Positions 13,475 to 17,584 of a DNA stretch of 17,584 bases are shown piece by piece. This stretch comes from Alphaproteobacteria bacterium CG11_big_fil_rev_8_21_14_0_20_44_7 (GTDB lineage Bacteria > Pseudomonadota > Alphaproteobacteria > Rickettsiales > 21-14-0-20-44-7). The position numbers were made by a program, and so were the translations under genes. Location: positions 1-17,584 of the forward strand of contig PCXJ01000126.1 of assembly GCA_002787615.1 (NCBI GenBank). Direction: 5' to 3'. The notes below the pieces were generated by a model. It was not told the origin of the DNA. It worked only from the letters and a program-made list of their open reading frames with translations, and ran no database searches. Within the stretch, counting starts at the first letter, position 1; each line of letters begins with the position of its first letter.

Positions 13475-15196
13475 ATGATTCTGACAAAAAAAATAATACT
13501 ACTCCTACTGGCAATCTTACTAATGGCGGTTGCTGCCATGCAGGTGAGCCAGAGATTCCGCCTCGAAATAGCGCAAAACGTGAATCTTTCACCTGAAAAA
13601 TCATGGGTTGGGCAATATCTCGCCGGATTTCACGCCGCAAAAAACCGCGATTATGAAAAAGCCTCGGATTATTTCTCCGGTACTCTGAGCGGTAATAATG
13701 CGAATGAATATTTGCAGTCAAAAGCGATGACCTTATTGCTGGTTTCCGGCAAATTCTCCGAAGCCTTCCAAATCGCCGACATGATGCAGGAAAATGACGA
13801 ATCTACAATCGCTGGGCTGACCTTGGTAACTGCTGCGATTGAGAAGGGGAATTTCAAACAGGCGGATGAAATCCTCACTAAACTCAAAAGCAAAGACCAA
13901 TATACAATTATCCATAAAATCTTGCATGCATGGGTCAAGCTCGGCATGGGTAATGAACTCTCTGCGCAGGCAATGATGGAAACTCTGGAAAAAGAGCAAG
14001 CTATCCGCCCGTTTGTGGATTATCACTATGCGCTGATTGCTGAGATTGCAGGCAATGATAAAAAGGCCGAGCAGCTTTATAATGAACTGATAAAAGGTGA
14101 TAAACTGCCAACTTCCATAGCCGCAAATGCGCATCGCTTTTTCAAAGCCAGAAATGATGAAACCAAGATGAAATTGATTGAACGCAAGCTGGAAGGCTTC
14201 AGCCGAATTGAGAATTATCATGAAATCAAAAATGTCAAACAAGGTGCGGCAGAAGCATTCTTAGGCATTGGTGGAATTATCATGACGGAATATCACTCTG
14301 ACCGCGCCGCCGCCTTTTTCCGCCTTGCCATATATCTCCATCCCGGATTGGATGAAGCGAAAATGCTACTCGGAAGCATCCTCATAAATGAAGGAGATTA
14401 TAAATCAGCGAATAATATCCTGCGCCAGATAAGCACAAAATCTACCCTCGGTGATTATGCCAAACTCACTATTGCGCGCAATTTTGAAGCAATGGATGAA
14501 AACGCAAAAGCCCGTCAATATTTTGAGAATCTGATTTCTAGTGAAGAAACCAAGCTGGAAGCCATGATTAGCCTTGGTGACCTTGCCCGCAAGGAAGAAA
14601 GCTACAGTCAGGCAATTGATTATTATACGCAAGGGCTGCAAGAGCTGGATTCCAGAAAAAGCTCAGAAAATACCAGCAAATATTGGCCGATATATTTTGC
14701 CAGAGGCGTTAGTTATGAGCGCTTACAAAACTGGGAAGCGGCGGAGAAAGACCTCAAGAAAGCGCTGAGCCTACAGCCAAATCAGCCTGATATATTGAAC
14801 TATCTCGCCTATACATGGCTGGATATGGGGATAAATCTTGAGGATGCAAAAGAAATGATTATCGAAGCGCACCAGCAACGCCCCGATGATTCCCACATTA
14901 CCGACAGTGTTGGCTGGGCGTGGTATCGCCTCGGTGAATACGCAAAAGCCGTGGAATATCTCGAAGAGGCCGCCACACAAATGCCCTATGATGCCACCGT
15001 GAATGACCATCTCGGCGATGTTTACTGGAAGCTTGGCCGCAAAAATGAGGCAAAATTCCAATGGCAGCGCGCACTGGATAGCGACCCTGATGCAGAACAA
15101 AAGCAAAAGCTGGAACTGAAGCTGGAGCAAGGCTTGTTAGAAGTTGCAAACCAAAATTCAACTCCCGCTGCGGATAATGTTACCAGCGAGAATTGA
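13475..15196 (+). CDS. TPR-repeat protein with N-terminal membrane anchor or signal
   Basis: The 573-residue protein starts with a Lys-Lys followed by a hydrophobic segment (about residues 5-22, KKIILLLLAILLMAVAAM), either a signal peptide or a membrane anchor, so the rest is expected in the periplasm. The body is alpha-solenoid: a first repeat near 45-75 (GQYLAGFHAAKNRDYEKASD), further units near 275-320 and 355-390, and a well-formed C-terminal run at about 405-550, including ALSLQPNQPDILNYLAYTWL and GEYAKAVEYLEEAATQMPYD. TPR proteins scaffold protein-protein contacts; the partner is unknown. A large TPR protein directly before ispE is an arrangement I recall from other Alphaproteobacteria. 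There is no clear ribosome binding site. The TGA overlaps the ispE start. Confidence 0.9.
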   Translation: MILTKKIILLLLAILLMAVAAMQVSQRFRLEIAQNVNLSPEKSWVGQYLAGFHAAKNRDYEKASDYFSGTLSGNNANEYLQSKAMTLLLVSGKFSEAFQIADMMQENDESTIAGLTLVTAAIEKGNFKQADEILTKLKSKDQYTIIHKILHAWVKLGMGNELSAQAMMETLEKEQAIRPFVDYHYALIAEIAGNDKKAEQLYNELIKGDKLPTSIAANAHRFFKARNDETKMKLIERKLEGFSRIENYHEIKNVKQGAAEAFLGIGGIIMTEYHSDRAAAFFRLAIYLHPGLDEAKMLLGSILINEGDYKSANNILRQISTKSTLGDYAKLTIARNFEAMDENAKARQYFENLISSEETKLEAMISLGDLARKEESYSQAIDYYTQGLQELDSRKSSENTSKYWPIYFARGVSYERLQNWEAAEKDLKKALSLQPNQPDILNYLAYTWLDMGINLEDAKEMIIEAHQQRPDDSHITDSVGWAWYRLGEYAKAVEYLEEAATQMPYDATVNDHLGDVYWKLGRKNEAKFQWQRALDSDPDAEQKQKLELKLEQGLLEVANQNSTPAADNVTSEN

Positions 15197-16002
15197 AATT
15201 GCAGGCGCATGCAAAATTAAATTTATTCCTAGAAATCACCGGAAAACGCGCTGACGGCTATCACGAACTGCAAAGCCTCGCGGTTTTCCTCGATATTGCT
15301 GACGAAATCTCTGCCCGCCCCGCATCTGAAATATCCCTCACCGGCTCTGACATAGAAGATAATATAATCCTGCGCGCCGCGCATGCCATCAAAACCCGCT
15401 ATGGCATAAATGCAGGCATCGAATTCACATTAACCAAAAACATCCCCCTCGGCGCAGGTCTGGGAGGTGGCTCTGCCGATGCCGCCGCCGCGTTGATTCT
15501 CACCCGCAAAATCTGGGAGCTTGATATTCCCGATACAGAATTATACGAAATCGCGCTAACGCTGGGCGCGGATGTTCCTGCCTGTTTATATTCACAATTA
15601 AATCACAAAAATTCGGTTTATTTTGCCGGAATCGGTGAAATATTAACCCCAGCAGAAATTGAAGAGGAATTGCTTTTTGTGCTAATCAACCCCAAAAAAG
15701 AGCTGGCAACAAAATCAGTTTTTGAGCAATTTATACTGGGAGAGCGCACGCCCAAAACCAGCCGGAATTTCTACGAAAGAGAAAACCATCTAGAATCTGC
15801 TGCGATTGAAATTATGCCGGAAATCACCACCATAATTGAGGATTTGCGGAATTTTGCGGGTTGCAAACTCGCCAGAATGACAGGCAGCGGCGCAACCTGT
15901 TTCGGCATTTTCCCCGATAAAACCACACAACAGCAAGCCTTGCAGCAGCTTCGCGCTAAATATCCCGCTTATTGGGTCGAACCTGCACAGCTCAGGAATT
16001 GA
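15193..16002 (+). CDS. ispE: 4-diphosphocytidyl-2-C-methyl-D-erythritol kinase
   Basis: IspE phosphorylates CDP-methylerythritol with ATP, the fourth step of the MEP pathway, in the cytoplasm. The 269-residue GHMP-kinase shows AHAKLNLFLEITGKRADGYH (5-24, with Lys8), the glycine-rich ATP loop PLGAGLGGGSADAAA (85-99), LGADVPACL (124-132) with the catalytic Asp127, and the C-terminal MTGSGATCFGIF (229-240). The start is a TTG at 15193 overlapping the TPR stop (TTGA); no ATG lies in a position that would keep the conserved N-terminal Lys. The gene is therefore likely coupled to translation of the TPR gene. Together with dxs it gives two MEP-pathway genes in the window, though in different transcription units. 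Confidence 0.95.
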   Translation: MKLQAHAKLNLFLEITGKRADGYHELQSLAVFLDIADEISARPASEISLTGSDIEDNIILRAAHAIKTRYGINAGIEFTLTKNIPLGAGLGGGSADAAAALILTRKIWELDIPDTELYEIALTLGADVPACLYSQLNHKNSVYFAGIGEILTPAEIEEELLFVLINPKKELATKSVFEQFILGERTPKTSRNFYERENHLESAAIEIMPEITTIIEDLRNFAGCKLARMTGSGATCFGIFPDKTTQQQALQQLRAKYPAYWVEPAQLRN

Positions 16003-16034
16003 TTTTTTCACTATTATAAATATGATGGCATCTC

Positions 16035-16433
16035 ATGGATTTTGGAACTCATAAAAAACGCTCTATCGAAATCAGCACAATCCCGATTATCAATATCGTG
16101 TTCCTGCTGCTGATTTTCTTCATCGTGCAGGGAACATTGCGCAGCACCGATGTTCTGCCGATTGACGCGCCGGTTTCCCTCAGTGGCTCAGCCGTTGTGA
16201 CCGAGCCTCTGGAAATTCTCATTGGAGAAGATGAGGTGATTCTGGATTTGGAATTAGTAAGCGATAAATTGCTCGAGAAAAGGCTGATAAATATACTAAA
16301 AACTGACCCTGAAGCCGAAATTATGCTAAAAGCCGATGCTAATTTAAATGCTGTCAGATTGATTGAGATTTTGCAGCTCGTCCGCGAGGCAGGTGTAAAA
16401 AATCTTTATCTCATAACCTCAGCACCAATATAA
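16035..16433 (+). CDS. ExbD/TolR-family biopolymer transport protein, Asn in place of the channel Asp
   Basis: ExbD forms, with ExbB, the proton-driven inner-membrane motor that energises TonB. The 132-residue protein has a short cytoplasmic start, one transmembrane helix (about 16-34) and a periplasmic domain with the usual terminal pattern (KADANLNAVRLIEILQLVRE then AGVKNLYLITSAPI). The helix reads TIPIINIVFLLLIFFIV, where the family pattern is TPLIDVVFLLLIFFMV; the proton-carrying Asp is Asn20, codon AAT at 16092-16094. I recall that Asn-bearing paralogues exist beside Asp-bearing ExbD in Alphaproteobacteria, but this is from memory. No exbB or second exbD is in the window. The tonB-like gene starts 17 bases after the stop, so the two are probably cotranscribed. 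Confidence 0.88.
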   Translation: MDFGTHKKRSIEISTIPIINIVFLLLIFFIVQGTLRSTDVLPIDAPVSLSGSAVVTEPLEILIGEDEVILDLELVSDKLLEKRLINILKTDPEAEIMLKADANLNAVRLIEILQLVREAGVKNLYLITSAPI

Positions 16434-16450
16434 AATACAAGAAAACAAAA

Positions 16451-17167
16451 ATGCAGCAGGAAAAACTACAAGCATATTCATTTATAACCGCGATTTCGTT
16501 GCATGTAATCGCGGCGATTATTTTTGTGATTTATCTGAATAATCAGCCTGAAATCATCGCAAAACCTGAGATTCTGAAAATCCGCCTTGGCTCGGCAGGA
16601 ATTTCTCTCGGCACTGAAGAGGAGGAAAAAGAGGATGAGCTGCTCAACATCCAAAAGGCTGAAGAAAATAATCCAGAGAAAATTGCGAATGAACCTGAAA
16701 TTGCGCAACCAACCCCGCAGCCGGAAAAGAAAAAAACAACATTGGATAATCTCAAGGTTGGGGCAAAGCAAACAACCCCGACAAAATTCACCAGCACCAA
16801 GAAATCCGGCAGTATTTATGGCAACAGCCTCGCCCAAGATGCCAAAGCCGCCGCCACCTATATTGACCTACTGCAATTAACCGTTCAGGAAACCAGCCGT
16901 ATCCCGAAACAGGCGCGCGAACAGAATCTGGCAGGAAATGCTATTTTGCGGCTCTCTTTCAATCGGCGCGGCTATGTTATGAAATATAGCCTCATCCAGA
17001 AAACCGGATATAATATCTTAGATAGAGCTGCCATTGAAGTTGCTCGGAAATTAACCCATTCGCCTTTTCCACCCGTTCCGCAAGATTTTGATGCAGGTGC
17101 GCAAGTGCTAACTTATGATTTTCCGATTAGCTTTGACCCGACAAAATATCATAAAACTAATTATTAA
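16451..17167 (+). CDS. TonB-family energy transducer
   Basis: TonB carries energy from the ExbBD motor to outer-membrane receptors. The 238-residue protein follows the family plan: a short cytoplasmic N-terminus, one transmembrane helix (about 10-29, SFITAISLHVIAAIIFVIYL), a Glu/Lys/Pro-rich periplasmic spacer (about 45-125), and a C-terminal TonB domain (about 140-238) with IPKQAREQNLAGNAILRLSF, GYVMKYSLIQKTGYNILDRA and a following helix ending in SPFPPVP. The Ser and His of the membrane helix that matter in E. coli TonB have possible counterparts in SLHV. It is directly downstream of the ExbD-like gene. The outer-membrane receptor and ExbB are not seen here. Confidence 0.88.
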   Translation: MQQEKLQAYSFITAISLHVIAAIIFVIYLNNQPEIIAKPEILKIRLGSAGISLGTEEEEKEDELLNIQKAEENNPEKIANEPEIAQPTPQPEKKKTTLDNLKVGAKQTTPTKFTSTKKSGSIYGNSLAQDAKAAATYIDLLQLTVQETSRIPKQAREQNLAGNAILRLSFNRRGYVMKYSLIQKTGYNILDRAAIEVARKLTHSPFPPVPQDFDAGAQVLTYDFPISFDPTKYHKTNY

Positions 17168-17213
17168 CTTTAATCTGGCATAGATTGTGCAAAAATGCTA
17201 AAAATCTCGGCTT

Positions 17214-17584
17214 ATGGATCATTTTCATTATAAAGACGGCAAGCTTTTTGCAGAAGATGTAGCAATCACCGAAATTGCGCGTGAAATCGGCACACCGTTT
17301 TATTGCTATTCCTCCGCGACATTGACCCATCATTATCAGGTGATGGATGAAAATCTTGCCGACTTAAATAAGCTGATTTGCTTTGCCGTAAAATCAAATT
17401 CCAACTTCGCCGTTATCAAAACGCTGGGTGATTTGGGAGCGGGCGCAGATGTGGTTTCCGAGGGTGAAATACGGCGCGTGCTGAAATGCGGGATATCCCC
17501 CGATAAAATCATCTTTTCCGGCGTGGGAAAAACTGCCGATGAAATGGCTTTTGCGCTGGAGAATAATATTTTCCAATTTAATGT
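17214..17584 (+). CDS. lysA: Diaminopimelate decarboxylase, 5' part (runs off the window)
   Basis: LysA removes CO2 from meso-diaminopimelate to make L-lysine, with pyridoxal phosphate. About 123 residues are visible. The start MDHFHYKDGKLFAEDVAITE and the segment EIGTPFYCYSSATLTHHYQV match the family opening, and the cofactor Lys60 lies in LICFAVKSNSN, followed by LGDLGAGADVVSEGEIRRVL and IIFSGVGKT. The ATG at 17214 fits the family start; another ATG at 17194 is out of frame and opens only a 12-codon frame. The 46-bp gap after tonB is too short for a lysine riboswitch and shows no clear promoter. Confidence 0.95.
   Translation, partial: MDHFHYKDGKLFAEDVAITEIAREIGTPFYCYSSATLTHHYQVMDENLADLNKLICFAVKSNSNFAVIKTLGDLGAGADVVSEGEIRRVLKCGISPDKIIFSGVGKTADEMAFALENNIFQFN

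Noticed and set aside
16003..16034. Promoter for exbD-tonB (ACTATTATAAAT)
   Set aside because: A -10-like sequence is present but no -35 element lies at the right distance.
17168..17213. Lysine riboswitch or small lipoprotein gene before lysA
   Set aside because: The gap is only 46 bp; the ATG at 17194 opens a 12-codon frame with no lipobox.

Overview
The window is a moderately AT-rich bacterial chromosome segment, most likely from an alphaproteobacterium. This rests on the style of several proteins: a family-4-type uracil-DNA glycosylase of the form I know from Alphaproteobacteria, a TPR protein directly upstream of ispE, a DUF4139 secreted protein, and DXS/LysA sequences that look alphaproteobacterial. 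No genus can be named from the sequence alone. I see no rRNA, tRNA, CRISPR array, phage or transposase gene.

Region 1 (1-7003, + strand) is the S10 ribosomal protein operon in canonical order: rpsJ, rplC, rplD, rplW, rplB, rpsS, rplV, rpsC, rplP, rpmC, rpsQ, rplN, rplX, rplE. It is preceded by an unrecognised 79-residue ORF and the last nine codons of an upstream gene. Several junctions use the TAATG stop/start overlap. Three looser gaps flank rplV and rpsC; the 145-bp gap before rpsC holds a conspicuous ~117-bp inverted-repeat element whose left arm can pair with two different partners. The cluster stops after rplE: rpsN, rpsH, rplF and the rest of the usual spc genes do not follow.

Region 2 (7020-10000, - strand) is a dxs-dprA pair, converging on rplE. 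The dxs stop overlaps the dprA start (ATGA). The dxs start codon overlaps, head to head, the start codon of a + strand gene encoding an exported MlaC/Tgt2-like lipid-binding protein (9999-10748).

Region 3 (10770-13380, - strand) is a compact three-gene unit: a 69-residue unrecognised basic protein, a family-4-like uracil-DNA glycosylase and a secreted DUF4139 protein, read from a plausible sigma-70 promoter at about 13436-13464.

Region 4 (13475-17584, + strand) holds a membrane-anchored or exported TPR protein, ispE, an ExbD-family protein, a TonB-like protein and the 5' part of lysA. Two enzymes of the MEP isoprenoid pathway (dxs, ispE) therefore lie within 8 kb. The ExbD-like protein has Asn where the energy-coupling Asp is expected in the transmembrane helix, and no exbB is present.

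Most of the window is ordinary housekeeping DNA. The items most worth a second look are the palindromic element before rpsC, the break in the S10-spc cluster, the Asn-bearing ExbD, and the two unrecognised small proteins. I do not see a complete new defence or mobile system.
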